A DNA stretch of 48,331 nucleotides from Bacteroidales bacterium (GCA_027028505.1 JALVJE010000267.1:1-48331); one strand, 5' to 3'; numbered from the stretch's first letter, positions 33,460-42,938 are shown. Program-made: numbers and translations. Notes: a model not told the origin generated them from the sequence alone.

Positions 33460-34290
33460 ATCTATCAGTCTCACCTCTCCGGCCCACACCGCCACGAGGC
33501 CCTGTTTGGGGCCGGGTTCGTTCCAGTCCTTTACCGGCCGGAAAGTGTCTGCACGGACCACCCGGAAGTACTCCACCTTGAGGCGGGGGGCTTCTTCGAT
33601 CTTTTCCTTTACCCACTGTTCCAGCTCCTGCACGCTCATGTTGTTTTTCAGGGTAGTGGCAGCCTGCAGGGTGCGGTAGATGCGGGGTGCCTGTTCCCGT
33701 TCTTCTTTTCCCAGGCGCAGGTTGCGTGAGCTCATGGCCAGGCCGTCGGGTTCGCGGATGATGGGACAGGGGATGAGGGTGACAGGCAGGGAGAGGATCT
33801 CTGTCATGCGGCGTATCACGGCCAGCTGCTGGAAATCTTTCAGGCCGAAGTAGGCACGCACGGGCTTCACGAGCTCAAAGAGGCGGCTGACGACCTGGGC
33901 CACGCCATTGAAATGGCCGGGGCGGAACTCTCCTTCCAGCACCTTGTCGAGCAGGCCGAAGTCGAAAATGCGCGTGTCGGGCTCGGGGTAGATGGTCTTT
34001 TCTTCGGGCAGGAAGACCACGTCGTCCGCTCGCAGCACCTGTTCCAGCAGGGCCAGGTCTTCCTTCGTGCGGCGGGGATATTTTTTCAGATCTTCCGGGT
34101 CATTGAACTGGGTGGGGTTGACGAAGATGGAGACCACCGTCACAGGATCCTGCTGCAGGGAGCAGCGTATCAGCGAGAGATGACCCTCATGGAGGGCTCC
34201 CATGGTGGGGACAAAACCGGTGTCCCGGCCTTTTTCGCGGAAAGGGGCCAGGTGCCTGTCCAGCTCTTCCGGTAACTTTACGGTCAGCAT
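33439..34290 (-). CDS. panC: Pantothenate synthetase
   Basis: 283 residues from the ATG at 34290. An in-frame ATG at 34359 would add 23 poorly conserved residues. It joins pantoate and beta-alanine with ATP. Motifs are VPTMGALHEGH (27-37, the HIGH-like nucleotide motif), NPTQF, FRPGHFNGVAQVVSRLF and the MSSRN motif. It is divergent from the starch-synthase-like gene. The C-terminal residues NVSFEL are encoded by spacer heptads. Confidence 0.96.
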   Translation of the reverse strand: MLTVKLPEELDRHLAPFREKGRDTGFVPTMGALHEGHLSLIRCSLQQDPVTVVSIFVNPTQFNDPEDLKKYPRRTKEDLALLEQVLRADDVVFLPEEKTIYPEPDTRIFDFGLLDKVLEGEFRPGHFNGVAQVVSRLFELVKPVRAYFGLKDFQQLAVIRRMTEILSLPVTLIPCPIIREPDGLAMSSRNLRLGKEEREQAPRIYRTLQAATTLKNNMSVQELEQWVKEKIEEAPRLKVEYFRVVRADTFRPVKDWNEPGPKQGLVAVWAGEVRLIDNVSFEL

Positions 34291-34378
34291 GGTCGGTGGT
34301 ATTGAGGGTTGATCAGGAATGAACGGCGACGTATCATCTTTGGTTTCAGAATAAAACACAAATATGAAGAAAATTTAC

Positions 34379-34386
34379 TATCTTTG
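34379..34386 (+). promoter_or_regulatory. -7 box for the starch-synthase-like gene
   Basis: TATCTTTG matches TAnnTTTG exactly, 111 bases before the ATG at 34498, which would leave a leader of about 105 bases. It lies downstream of the 34309 ATG of the same frame and so argues against that longer start. Confidence 0.5.
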
Positions 34387-34497
34387 CATAAATTTCACAA
34401 AGAAAAGTTAACGGCTTTTTTGTTAAACAACATCCAGAGAATCAGTGTTGTGCAAAACGAGGGCCCTGGAGTTGTTGAACGGGAAAATGATGGCAGG

Positions 34498-35325
34498 ATG
34501 AATAAATACAAAGTTCTTTATGTTTCTCAGGAGATCACTCCTTATTTACCTGAGAGTGAGATCTCGAAAGTGGCCCGGTACCTCCCGCAGGGGGTGCAGG
34601 AGAAAGGAAATGAGATCAGGACTTTCATGCCGAAGTACGGTAATATCAATGAACGTCGCAACCAGTTGCATGAAGTGATCCGCCTCTCGGGGATGAACAT
34701 CATCATCGATGAGACCGATCATCCGCTGATCATCAAGGTGGCGTCGATCCAGGCGGCACGGATGCAGGTATATTTTATCGAGAACGAAGACTATTTCCAG
34801 CGGAAGTTCGTTATGGAGGATGAGGAGGGCAAGCCTTTTGAGGACAACGACGAACGGGCGATCTTTTTTGCCCGGGGTGTGCTGGAGACCGTGAAGAAAC
34901 TGCGGTGGGCCCCCGACATCGTGCACTGCCTGGGCTGGTTTGGCAGCCTGGTGCCGCTGTACCTGAAGAAAGCCTATCATGATGATCCGATCTTTACCAA
35001 TGTGAAAGTGATCTATTCGGTATACAACGATAAATTCGAAGGCACTCTGAAGCCGGCCTTCCGGGAGAAACTGATGCTGGACGGCATCGGCGGGGAAGAT
35101 CTGGAGGTGATGAACGACCTCTCCTGGGAGGGTGTGATGAAGCTGGCCCTGCAACATTCCGATGCGGTCATTTACGGCAGCAGGGAAATACCGGAAGCCA
35201 TCCCGGCCTTTGTCAGGGAACGGGGGCTGCAAGCACTGGAATATCAGGATGAAGAGAATTTTATAGATGCTTACACGGACTTTTACGAGTCTGTATTAAA
35301 CGGGAAGATCAATGCGGATGTTTGA
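34498..35325 (+). CDS. Glycogen/starch synthase homologue, N-terminal domain only
   Basis: 275 residues that match the N-terminal (GT5) half of glycogen synthase: YVSQEITPYLPESEISKVARYLPQGVQEKGNEIRTFMPKYG. The usual KxGG-type opening is altered, and the C-terminal GT-B domain with its catalytic Glu is missing. The downstream sequence is another gene, so this is not a simple frameshift. The ATG at 34498 gives the family-like start. Short proteins of this kind next to panC are found in many Bacteroidota. ADP-glucose transferase activity is unlikely; a regulatory or sugar-binding function is possible. Confidence 0.82.
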   Translation: MNKYKVLYVSQEITPYLPESEISKVARYLPQGVQEKGNEIRTFMPKYGNINERRNQLHEVIRLSGMNIIIDETDHPLIIKVASIQAARMQVYFIENEDYFQRKFVMEDEEGKPFEDNDERAIFFARGVLETVKKLRWAPDIVHCLGWFGSLVPLYLKKAYHDDPIFTNVKVIYSVYNDKFEGTLKPAFREKLMLDGIGGEDLEVMNDLSWEGVMKLALQHSDAVIYGSREIPEAIPAFVRERGLQALEYQDEENFIDAYTDFYESVLNGKINADV

Positions 35326-36601
35326 ACGGGGGACGAGGGAGAAAGCATGGCGTCCCGTAATTTTACCGGTTTTATTTCTGATCCTTTTGGCCGCAGTGGT
35401 CTCCTGCGAGGATGAAGCTACGGACATTGGCCTGGAGCTGAAAAGCGTGTTGGGACGTGTGCAGCCCGTCTATGTGGACACCCTGCGTATCCATACCTCT
35501 GTCTGGACCATGGACTCGGTGCGTACCGATCATGCTTCAGGATATGTGTTGGGCGATCTCCTCGACCCGGTCTTCGGGCGTACCCGAGCCACTTTTGCCA
35601 CGCAATACCGTCTCTCTAACCCGTGGACCCCCGGCAACAATGCGGATGTCGATTCGGTCAAGCTTTTTCTGGTGATCGGCGATTACAAGGGGAATGAGAT
35701 CACACAGCAGCGCATCAATGTGTATGAGTCCTTCAGGACCCTCCGCTATGATACGATCTATTATTCCACTTTTGAGATGGGGGATTCTATCAGCAAATGG
35801 CCGGTAGGCTCGGCGATGTACACCCCCGGCGATACGATGGTCACCGTTTATCTCTCCCGCACCTTCGGTCGCAAGATCATCCGGGATACGGCGGTCCTGA
35901 AAGACCAGGCCCTTTTCCTTAGTCACTTTAAGGGGTTATATGTTGCCACCGATCCGGTCTCCCAGCCGGGGGAGGGAGGCACCATTTCGGTGACTCTCCT
36001 GGCCCCGGAGACCTATCTGGCCATTTACTATCATAACGACCTCTCCGATAATCTGATGTACCCCTTTTACATCAACGGATATTGCGGCAGGGTGGGTATG
36101 TACAGGCATGATTACGGAGAGGCGCCTGCCGGTACCGCCATCCGCTATCTCAACCAGGAGAAGAGCGACAGCGTTTGTTATATGCAGGGACTCAGCGGAG
36201 TGTATACCAAACTCTCCATCCCGGGGCTCGAAAGATATAAGGATTCATCGGTCGTGCTGAACAAAGTAACGCTGGTAGTGCCTTATCACGAAGATCCTAT
36301 GGGATATGCCATGGGCAAGCCTTCTTTGCTGGCCTTGCGTGTCAGACGGGGAGACAGCCTTTTCATGGATGTTGTGGACCGCCAGGTCCCCGATTTCTAT
36401 GACGGGAAGTACAATGAGGATGATGATTCCTATTACATCAATTTTACAAAGCAGGTGCAGGATTATCTTACGGGGAAAAGCGACACCCGGGATTACTATA
36501 TCGTTGCCGATGATCCGGCCTTTGGCATGGACCGCCTCATCATGAACGCATGGGATAACAGCCGGCCCATGCGGCTGATCTTAATGTACACGGAAATTTA
36601 G
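35312..36601 (+). CDS. DUF4270 family lipoprotein
   Basis: 429 residues. The first ATG (35312) overlaps the end of the previous gene by 14 bases; a second ATG at 35318 is also possible. The leader ends in a lipobox AAVVSC (Cys32). The body has the DUF4270 features: GLELKSVLGRVQPVYVDT, the VLGDLLDPVFGRTRATFATQY segment, and DSVKLFLVIGDYKG. The family is restricted to Bacteroidota and has no known function. Its stop is followed without a gap by tract F. Confidence 0.88.
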   Translation: MRMFERGTREKAWRPVILPVLFLILLAAVVSCEDEATDIGLELKSVLGRVQPVYVDTLRIHTSVWTMDSVRTDHASGYVLGDLLDPVFGRTRATFATQYRLSNPWTPGNNADVDSVKLFLVIGDYKGNEITQQRINVYESFRTLRYDTIYYSTFEMGDSISKWPVGSAMYTPGDTMVTVYLSRTFGRKIIRDTAVLKDQALFLSHFKGLYVATDPVSQPGEGGTISVTLLAPETYLAIYYHNDLSDNLMYPFYINGYCGRVGMYRHDYGEAPAGTAIRYLNQEKSDSVCYMQGLSGVYTKLSIPGLERYKDSSVVLNKVTLVVPYHEDPMGYAMGKPSLLALRVRRGDSLFMDVVDRQVPDFYDGKYNEDDDSYYINFTKQVQDYLTGKSDTRDYYIVADDPAFGMDRLIMNAWDNSRPMRLILMYTEI

Positions 36602-36657
36602 TTCCAGGTTCCAGGTTCCAAGTTTCAGGTTCATCCTTCATCGTTCATCATTCGTCG
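36602..36657 (-). repeat. Spacer tract F: eight perfect heptads bridging two convergent genes
   Basis: Starting at the base after the DUF4270 stop: TTCCAGG, TTCCAGG, TTCCAAG, TTTCAGG, TTCATCC, TTCATCG, TTCATCA, TTCGTCG. The rfbB stop codon (36638-36640) is inside the sixth unit, so the tract contributes the last residues of RfbB. The entire gap between the two genes is repeat. Confidence 0.9.
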
Positions 36658-37714
36658 TTCCGTACTGTTGTTCGTAGTATTTTGCATAGGCACCGGTGGT
36701 GATGTGTTCGAGCCATTCGGTGTTGTCGAGATACCATTGCACGGTTTGGGTCAGGCCATCGTCGAAGGAGGTTTCCGGCTGCCACCCCAGCTCATCGCGT
36801 ATCCGCGACGAGTCGATGGCATAACGCAGGTCGTGGCCGGCGCGGTCTTTAACGAAGGTGATCAGCCCGCGGGATGATCCTGCGGGACGTCCCAGCAGAC
36901 GGTCGGTGATGTCGCACAGCTTTTTCACCAGATCGATGTTCTTCCACTCATTATTCCCTCCGATATTGTATGTCCTGCCGTTGCGGCCCCGGAAAAAGAC
37001 CAGGTCGATGGCCCGGGCATGATCTTCCACATACAGCCAGTCGCGGATGTTCTCTCCTTTTCCGTAAACCGGGATGGGCTTTTTGTGAAGGATATTGTTG
37101 ATGGTCAGGGGGATCAGTTTTTCGGGGAACTGGTAAGGCCCGTAGTTGTTGGAGCAGTTGGTGATGACATGGGGCAGTCCGTAGGTGTTGCCGTAGGCCC
37201 GCACAAAATGGTCGGCGCCGGCTTTCGAGGCCGAGTACGGGCTCTGCGGATCATAGGGGGTGGTCTCGGTGAAGTATCCTTCCGCTCCCAGGCTGCCGTA
37301 CACCTCGTCGGTGGAGATCTGGTAGAAGCGCTTCCCTTCGGGTTGCTCTTTCCATGCCTCCCGGGCGGCGTTCATCAGGGTCACCGTGCCGATGATGTTG
37401 GTCTGTATGAACTCCAGGGGGTTGGTGATGGAGCGGTCCACATGCGACTCGGCGGCCAGGTGGATCACGCCCGTGACAGGGTACTTTTCAAAAAGCGAAA
37501 AGACCAGGCCTTCATCGGTGATGTCTCCCTTCACAAAAAGATAATTCTCTTTCCCTTCAATATCCCGGAGATTCTCCAGGTTACCGGCGTAGGTGAGCTT
37601 GTCCAGGTTGATGATCAGGATTTCCGGGTATTTGTTGACGAAGAGACGCACCGTATGGGAGCCGATGAAGCCGGCGCCGCCGGTGATGATGATGGCCTGT
37701 CGGAAGGATGTCAT
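36638..37714 (-). CDS. rfbB: dTDP-glucose 4,6-dehydratase
   Basis: 358 residues from the ATG at 37714. An upstream in-frame start at 37888 would lie inside galE and is rejected. It converts dTDP-glucose to dTDP-4-keto-6-deoxyglucose in the cytoplasm. The NAD motif is TGGAGFIGS (11-19), the active site is STDEVYG (134-140), and Tyr160-x3-Lys164 lies in YSASKAGADHF. It is the last gene of the six-gene sugar operon, 4 bases after galE. The other dTDP-rhamnose genes (rfbA, rfbC, rfbD) are not in the window. The C-terminal TTNDER is encoded by tract F. Confidence 0.94.
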   Translation of the reverse strand: MTSFRQAIIITGGAGFIGSHTVRLFVNKYPEILIINLDKLTYAGNLENLRDIEGKENYLFVKGDITDEGLVFSLFEKYPVTGVIHLAAESHVDRSITNPLEFIQTNIIGTVTLMNAAREAWKEQPEGKRFYQISTDEVYGSLGAEGYFTETTPYDPQSPYSASKAGADHFVRAYGNTYGLPHVITNCSNNYGPYQFPEKLIPLTINNILHKKPIPVYGKGENIRDWLYVEDHARAIDLVFFRGRNGRTYNIGGNNEWKNIDLVKKLCDITDRLLGRPAGSSRGLITFVKDRAGHDLRYAIDSSRIRDELGWQPETSFDDGLTQTVQWYLDNTEWLEHITTGAYAKYYEQQYGTTNDER

Positions 37715-37718
37715 AAGA

Positions 37719-38759
37719 TCACTGTTTTGCCTGTTCCAGGTGGTTGCGGTAGTATTGTTCCCATTTCCAGGCGGAGAGGAGGGCTTCGCCGAGGGTGCTT
37801 TCGGCCTTCCATCCCAGCTCCTTGTTGGCGTAGGTGGGGTCGGCCCAGATCTTTTCGATGTCGCCGGGGCGGCGGTCCGTGACCACATAGTTGACCTTCA
37901 CGCCGGTCACCTCCTCGAAGGTGTGGATGATCTCGAACACCGACACACCACGGCCGGTGCCCAGGTTGAACACTTCATAGTTCCTCTTCTGTTTCCCCTC
38001 GAGGATGCGGCGTATGGCCACAATATGGGCTTTGGCCAGATCGACGACGTGCAGGTAGTCGCGTATGGCCGAGCCGTCGGGGGTATCGTAATCATCCCCG
38101 AACACCTTCAGTTCTTTCCGGATGCCGATGGCGGTCTGGGTGACATAAGGCACCAGGTTTTCCGGCACCCCCAGTGGCAGTTCGCCGATGAGGCCGGTGG
38201 GATGGGCGCCGATGGGATTGAAATAGCGCAGCGAGATGGCGTTCAGCGCCGGCTCGGCCTTCAGAAAGTCTTCGATGATCTCTTCGGAGATCTGCTTGGT
38301 GTTGCCATAGGGCGAGACCGCTTTCTGTATGGGCGCCTGCTCGGTCACCGGCAGCTCGTCGGGCTGGCCGTATACCGTGCAGGAGGAGGAGAAAACCATC
38401 CCCTGTACCCCGTGCTTCTTCATGGCCTCCAGCAGGTTCATCAGCGAGACCAGGTTGTTGCGGTAATATTTCAGTGGCTCCCGCACCGACTCGCCCACCG
38501 ACTTGTAAGCGGCGAAATGGATGATGGCGTCGATGTCCGTATATTTTTTGAAAAAGGCCTCTGTCCTGGCTGTGTCGCAGAGGTCAAAGCGCTCAAAGAG
38601 CGGGCGTACGCCGGTGATCTCCTCAATGCCGTCGAGGGTGCGCTCCTGCGAGTTGGAGAGGTTATCGACGATGACCACCTCAAAACCCTGGCCGATCAGC
38701 TCGACAGCCGTATGGGAACCGATGTATCCTGTTCCTCCTGTTACCAGTATTTTCCCCAT
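37719..38759 (-). CDS. galE: UDP-glucose 4-epimerase
   Basis: 346 residues. The NAD motif TGGTGYIGSH is at residues 7-16. FAAYKSVGESV, the SSSCTVYG segment and Tyr151-x3-Lys155 in SPYGNTKQ are catalytic and family features. The C-terminal WKAESTLGEALLSAWKWEQ is standard. It interconverts UDP-glucose and UDP-galactose and may act on the N-acetyl forms. It lies 9 bases after the dehydrogenase gene and 4 bases before rfbB. Confidence 0.95.
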   Translation of the reverse strand: MGKILVTGGTGYIGSHTAVELIGQGFEVVIVDNLSNSQERTLDGIEEITGVRPLFERFDLCDTARTEAFFKKYTDIDAIIHFAAYKSVGESVREPLKYYRNNLVSLMNLLEAMKKHGVQGMVFSSSCTVYGQPDELPVTEQAPIQKAVSPYGNTKQISEEIIEDFLKAEPALNAISLRYFNPIGAHPTGLIGELPLGVPENLVPYVTQTAIGIRKELKVFGDDYDTPDGSAIRDYLHVVDLAKAHIVAIRRILEGKQKRNYEVFNLGTGRGVSVFEIIHTFEEVTGVKVNYVVTDRRPGDIEKIWADPTYANKELGWKAESTLGEALLSAWKWEQYYRNHLEQAKQ

Positions 38760-38768
38760 GATCGTAAA

Positions 38769-40058
38769 TTATAAGCTCCAGTATTCAAAATTTTTGATCT
38801 TATCGCGGAAGGCTCCTTTGACATCCACGAACACACCCCCTTCGGTGAGGAGTTCTTTAAAATCTTTCTCCTCCATCTCCACATAGGGAGTGTGGCTGAC
38901 GGCCACCACCACGGCGTCGTAAGGTCCCTGCGGTTTGGCTTTCAGTTCGATGCCGTATTCTTCCATCACCTGCTCCGGCTCGGCCCAGGGATCGGTGACC
39001 TCGACCCGGAGGCCGTAGGAGTTGAGCTCGCGGATGATGTCCACCACCTTGGAGTTGCGGATGTCACTGACATTTTCCTTGAAGGTGATGCCCATGACGA
39101 GGATGCGGGCGTTCTGCAACACCTTGCCGGTGGCGATGAGCTTCTTCACCACCTGCTTGGCGATGTATCCTCCCATCGAGTCGTTGATGAAACGCCCCGA
39201 GGTGATGATCTGTGCGTGATACCCCAGCTCACGGGCTTTATAGGTAAGGTAGTAGGGATCGACGCCGATGCAGTGTCCTCCCACCAGGCCGGGGCTGAAC
39301 TTCAGGAAGTTCCATTTGGTGCCGGCGGCCTCCAGCACCTCGAAGGTGTTGATGCCCATGCGGCTGAAGATGATGGAGAGCTCGTTCATGAAAGCGATAT
39401 TGATATCGCGCTGGGTGTTCTCAATGATCTTGGCCGCTTCGGCCACTTTGATCGACGAGGCTTTGTGTATGCCTGCCTCGATGATGGTCTCATAGATCTC
39501 AGAGATCTTCTCCAGGGCTTCCGCGTCGGAGCCGGAGACCACCTTTTTCACTTTGGTCAGTGTGTGGAGGGTGTCGCCGGGGTTGATGCGTTCGGGAGAG
39601 TACCCTACCTTGAAATCCTTGTTCAGCGTGAGGGAAGAGTGTTTTTCCAGCAGGGGGATGCATTCTTCTTCCGTGCAGCCGGGGTAGACCGTTGACTCAT
39701 AAACCACATAATCTCCTTTTTTCAGGTAACGGGCCAGCGTCTCGGTGGCCGAGAGCAGCGGCTCCAGGTCGGGCAGGTTGTGGTCGTCGATGGGGGTGGG
39801 TACGGCGACGATATGAAAACGGGCTTCGGCCAGTTTGGTGGCGTCGGAAGTAAAAGTGATGTTCCTGTCCTCAAAGGCCTCCGGGGGCAGCTCCTTGCTG
39901 GGGTCGATGCCCTGTCGCATCAGTTGCACACGGTCCTCACGGATGTCAAAGCCGATAACGGGGAAATGTTTTGCCAGCTCCAGAGCGATGGGGAGGCCCA
40001 CATAGCCCAGTCCTACCACAGAGATCCTGGCTTCACCTTTTTTCAGTTGTTCTATCAT
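38769..40058 (-). CDS. wbpA: UDP-N-acetylhexosamine 6-dehydrogenase (WbpA/WbpO/TviB type)
   Basis: 429 residues. The NAD motif VVGLGYVGLP is at 14-23. ESTVYPGCTEE and the catalytic Cys263 in GGHCIGVDPYYLTYKA follow. This variant of the active-site motif is typical of enzymes acting on UDP-N-acetylated sugars and not on UDP-glucose. Next to WbpB, WbpD and WbpE homologues it would oxidise UDP-GlcNAc to UDP-GlcNAc uronic acid, the first step of the pathway. The gene is the fourth of the operon. Confidence 0.88.
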   Translation of the reverse strand: MIEQLKKGEARISVVGLGYVGLPIALELAKHFPVIGFDIREDRVQLMRQGIDPSKELPPEAFEDRNITFTSDATKLAEARFHIVAVPTPIDDHNLPDLEPLLSATETLARYLKKGDYVVYESTVYPGCTEEECIPLLEKHSSLTLNKDFKVGYSPERINPGDTLHTLTKVKKVVSGSDAEALEKISEIYETIIEAGIHKASSIKVAEAAKIIENTQRDINIAFMNELSIIFSRMGINTFEVLEAAGTKWNFLKFSPGLVGGHCIGVDPYYLTYKARELGYHAQIITSGRFINDSMGGYIAKQVVKKLIATGKVLQNARILVMGITFKENVSDIRNSKVVDIIRELNSYGLRVEVTDPWAEPEQVMEEYGIELKAKPQGPYDAVVVAVSHTPYVEMEEKDFKELLTEGGVFVDVKGAFRDKIKNFEYWSL

Positions 40059-40096
40059 ACGGTCGGTTTAATTTTATATGGGTCCAAAGAGTTATT

Positions 40097-41059
40097 TCAG
40101 TAGATATTTTTCAGTAGTGGGTGGTATTCTCCCTTAAGACCTGTGGGAGTGCTGTTACGTATCTCGTACACGATCTCGATCGAGTGCCGCACCTCATCGA
40201 TCCCGAACCCTTTTCCCGCCAGGATGTTGCGGTAGCTGTCGGTATGCAGGTCGGTGAAGCCCTGGCTGAACTCCATCTCCTTGCCGTTGATGGTGATGGA
40301 GCGGAAAGTGCGTTGCCCGTTCTCTTTGATGTTCTCGGGGATGTCGTTATAGTCGATGCTCAGCAGCCAGCGCACACGGGCTCTCTCGAATTCCAGATAG
40401 CCGGCGGCTTTGTCGTCGCGCAGCATATGTACCTGGTTGGTCTGTACCCTGCCGAAGATCCACTGCAGCATGTCGAAAAAGTGCACACCGATATTGGTGG
40501 CGATGCCTCCCGATTTCTGGATATCCCCTTTCCAGGAGATATAGTACCAGTGGCCGCGGCTTGTGATGTAGGTCAGATCAACGTCGTACTTTTTTCCGGG
40601 GGGAGCATTTTCGATCTCTTTTTTCAGGGCCACGATCGAGGGATGGAGACGCAGTTGCAGGATGTTGTATACGCGCTGTCCCGTCTCTTCCTCGAAGAGC
40701 TGCAGGGCATCCACGTTCCAGGGGTTGAGGACCATGGGTTTTTCGCAGATGGCATCCGCCTTGTGGCGGAGGGCAAAACGTATATGGGAATCGTGCAGGT
40801 AGTTGGGCGAGCAGATGCTCACATAGTCGAGCTGTGTTCCCTGGCGGCGCAGCTTGTCGATATGGCGGTCGAAACGTTCGAACTCGACAAAGAAATCGGC
40901 CTGGGGGAAGTAAGAGTCCATGATGCCCACACTGTCGTGTTTATCCATGGCGGCAACGAGACGGTGGCCGGTATCCCGGATGGCACGCAGATGGCGTTCG
41001 GCGATGTAGCCTGCAACGCCAATGAGTGCAAAATTTTTCGGTTCCTCTGATCGGTCCAT
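40097..41059 (-). CDS. wbpB: UDP-N-acetylglucosaminuronate 3-dehydrogenase (WbpB type, Gfo/Idh fold)
   Basis: 320 residues. The sequence keeps the WbpB-specific opening FALIGVAGYIAERHLRAI, then DKHDSVGIMDSYFP, YVSICSPNYLHDSHIRFALR and the EKPMVLNPWNVDAL motif of the Gfo/Idh/MocA fold. It oxidises carbon 3 of the UDP-uronic acid. In the studied enzyme NAD is recycled within the active site with 2-oxoglutarate. It lies between the acetyltransferase and the dehydrogenase genes, with gaps of 23 and 38 bases. Confidence 0.93.
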   Translation of the reverse strand: MDRSEEPKNFALIGVAGYIAERHLRAIRDTGHRLVAAMDKHDSVGIMDSYFPQADFFVEFERFDRHIDKLRRQGTQLDYVSICSPNYLHDSHIRFALRHKADAICEKPMVLNPWNVDALQLFEEETGQRVYNILQLRLHPSIVALKKEIENAPPGKKYDVDLTYITSRGHWYYISWKGDIQKSGGIATNIGVHFFDMLQWIFGRVQTNQVHMLRDDKAAGYLEFERARVRWLLSIDYNDIPENIKENGQRTFRSITINGKEMEFSQGFTDLHTDSYRNILAGKGFGIDEVRHSIEIVYEIRNSTPTGLKGEYHPLLKNIY

Positions 41060-41082
41060 GATCCTGTTTTATTAAAGCAAAT

Positions 41083-41670
41083 TTATGCTCCCCGGGGGAT
41101 CTTCACAACGTTCTCTCCTTCGAGGCGGTATTGTTCCCCGCTTTCCGGGCATACGGCGATGCCTTCTTCATTAAAGTCGAGCCGGTGGCCGTATTCGCTC
41201 ATCCAGCCGATCCGGCGGGCCGGGTTGCCTACCACGAGGGCATAAGGTTTCACGTCGCGTATGACCACGGCGCCGGCGCCGATGAAACAGTATTCACCGA
41301 GGGTGATCCCGCATACGATAGTGGCATTGGCCCCGATGGTAGCACCTTTTTTTACAAGGGTCTGCTGGTACTGGTCGCGGCGCACCACGGCGCTGCGCGG
41401 GTTGATGACGTTGGTAAAGACCATCGAAGGCCCCAGGAAGACATCATCCTCGCAGATCACCCCCGTATAGATGGAGACATTGTTCTGCACCTTCACGTTG
41501 TTGCCCAGGGTAACGCCGGGGGAGACGACCACGTTCTGTCCCAGGTTGCATTTTTTGCCGATGACGGCACCGGTCATGATGTGGGTGAAATGCCAGATCT
41601 TCGTTCCTTCGCCGATGGTGCATCCCTCATCGATGACGGCTGTCTCGTGCGCAAAATATCCTTTTTCCAT
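41083..41670 (-). CDS. wbpD: UDP-2-acetamido-3-amino-glucuronate N-acetyltransferase (WbpD type)
   Basis: 195 residues of left-handed beta-helix repeats (hexapeptides such as [36 protein letters not shown]). The family segment [21 protein letters not shown] marks WbpD-like enzymes. It acetylates the 3-amino group using acetyl-CoA. Its start codon overlaps the aminotransferase stop (TGATG), so the two are translationally coupled. Confidence 0.92.
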   Translation of the reverse strand: MEKGYFAHETAVIDEGCTIGEGTKIWHFTHIMTGAVIGKKCNLGQNVVVSPGVTLGNNVKVQNNVSIYTGVICEDDVFLGPSMVFTNVINPRSAVVRRDQYQQTLVKKGATIGANATIVCGITLGEYCFIGAGAVVIRDVKPYALVVGNPARRIGWMSEYGHRLDFNEEGIAVCPESGEQYRLEGENVVKIPRGA

Positions 41671-42797
41671 CAGGGTCGGAAAGTTTTGATGCGTGAAATG
41701 ATATAGTCGGTCTGTTCCCGGTCCATTTCGGTGTGTACGGGAAGGGAGACGACAGTGTTACATAATTTTTGGGTAACGGGCAGATCTTTTCCATAAAAGG
41801 AAAATCGGGAGAAAGCCTCCTGCCGGTGCATGGGCAGGGGGTAGTAGATCATGGAGGGGATACCGGCTTCGCGGAGGTGTTCCATGAAGCGGGTCCTGTC
41901 GATCCCCCGGGTCACGAGGGTGTACTGGTGGAAGCTGTGGGTGGTGTGGGGAGCGCGGGCGGGGGTCTGCAGGAAAGGAATGCTCTCCAGGCCCTCGTCG
42001 TAACGGGCTGCCACGGCCTGGCGGGCGGCGATAAAGTCGTCGAGATGCTGCAGTTTGACATCCAGGATGGCTGCCTGCAGGGTGTCGAGGCGTGAGTTGA
42101 TGCCCACGCGCTCGTGGTAGTATTTCTTCTGTGTGCCGTGGTTGACATAAGAGCGCAGGAAGAGGGCCCGCTCCTCATCGTCGGTGAAGATAGCGCCACC
42201 GTCGCCGAAAGCTCCGAGGTTCTTGGAAGGGAAGAAGGAGGTGCAGCCTATGTGGCCGATGGTGCCGGCCATCTTTTCCGTGCCGTCGGAGAAGGTGTAG
42301 CGGGTGCCGAGGGCCTGGGCAGCGTCCTCGATGACGTAGAGGCCGTGCTTTTCAGCAAGCTGCATGAGCGGCTCCATGTCGACGGTCTGGCCGAAGAGAT
42401 GCACGGGGATGACGGCCCGTGTGCGGGGGGTGATGAGCTGTTCCACCGCCGCGGGCTGCAGCAGGAAAGTGTCGGGATCCACGTCGGCGACCACGGGCGT
42501 GAGGCCCAGGAGGGCGACGGTCTCGACGGTGGCGATGAAGGTGAAGTCGGGGACGATCACCTCGTCGCCGGGCGCCAGATGCAGGGAGGCCAGGGCCGCC
42601 TGCAGGGCGTCGGTGCCGTTGCCGCAGGGGATGACATGGGCCGCACCCGTGTACTCCGCCAGGTGGGCGGCGAAGGTGCGCACCGCCGGGCCGTTGATGA
42701 AGGCTGAGGTGTCGATCACCTCCTGTATGGCTGCATCGATCTCCTCCTTCAGCCGGAGGTACTGGGAGTGCAGATCGACCATGCGGATCTCTTTCAT
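41670..42797 (-). CDS. wbpE: UDP-2-acetamido-3-keto-glucuronate aminotransferase (WbpE type)
   Basis: 375 residues of the DegT/DnrJ/EryC1 aminotransferase family. Lys192 in [14 protein letters not shown] binds [13 protein letters not shown] carries the PLP-pairing Asp. It transfers an amino group from glutamate to carbon 3 of the sugar. It is the first gene of the operon. In Porphyromonas a homologue (PorR) is needed for A-LPS and for anchoring of type IX cargo, by my recollection. Confidence 0.93.
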   Translation of the reverse strand: MKEIRMVDLHSQYLRLKEEIDAAIQEVIDTSAFINGPAVRTFAAHLAEYTGAAHVIPCGNGTDALQAALASLHLAPGDEVIVPDFTFIATVETVALLGLTPVVADVDPDTFLLQPAAVEQLITPRTRAVIPVHLFGQTVDMEPLMQLAEKHGLYVIEDAAQALGTRYTFSDGTEKMAGTIGHIGCTSFFPSKNLGAFGDGGAIFTDDEERALFLRSYVNHGTQKKYYHERVGINSRLDTLQAAILDVKLQHLDDFIAARQAVAARYDEGLESIPFLQTPARAPHTTHSFHQYTLVTRGIDRTRFMEHLREAGIPSMIYYPLPMHRQEAFSRFSFYGKDLPVTQKLCNTVVSLPVHTEMDREQTDYIISRIKTFRP

Positions 42798-42860
42798 AGG
42801 ACCGTGCTTTTGCTGTTCTCTGCCCCCGCCGCCGGACCACAGACCCGCCGCAGGGAGGCG

Positions 42861-42868
42861 TAAAAATA
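42861..42868 (-). promoter_or_regulatory. Possible -7 box for the wbp operon
   Basis: The minus strand reads TATTTTTA, one mismatch from TAnnTTTG, 64 bases before the wbpE ATG. No other candidate is visible in the gap. Confidence 0.3.
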
Positions 42869-42938
42869 CGAAAAAATACCGTATGCGTACGTTGAAAAAA
42901 AGTTTAAGAACCTCCGGAAGGAAGAGGTGGATTGTACA

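Noticed and set aside
34498..36601. Frameshifted full-length glycogen synthase
   Set aside because: The sequence after the half-length gene encodes a DUF4270 lipoprotein with its own lipobox. No GT-B C-terminal domain is found in any frame.
37715..37888. N-terminal extension of RfbB
   Set aside because: The 58 extra residues overlap galE and are Pro/Thr/Ser-rich without similarity to dehydratases. The NAD motif begins near residue 10 if the start is at 37714.
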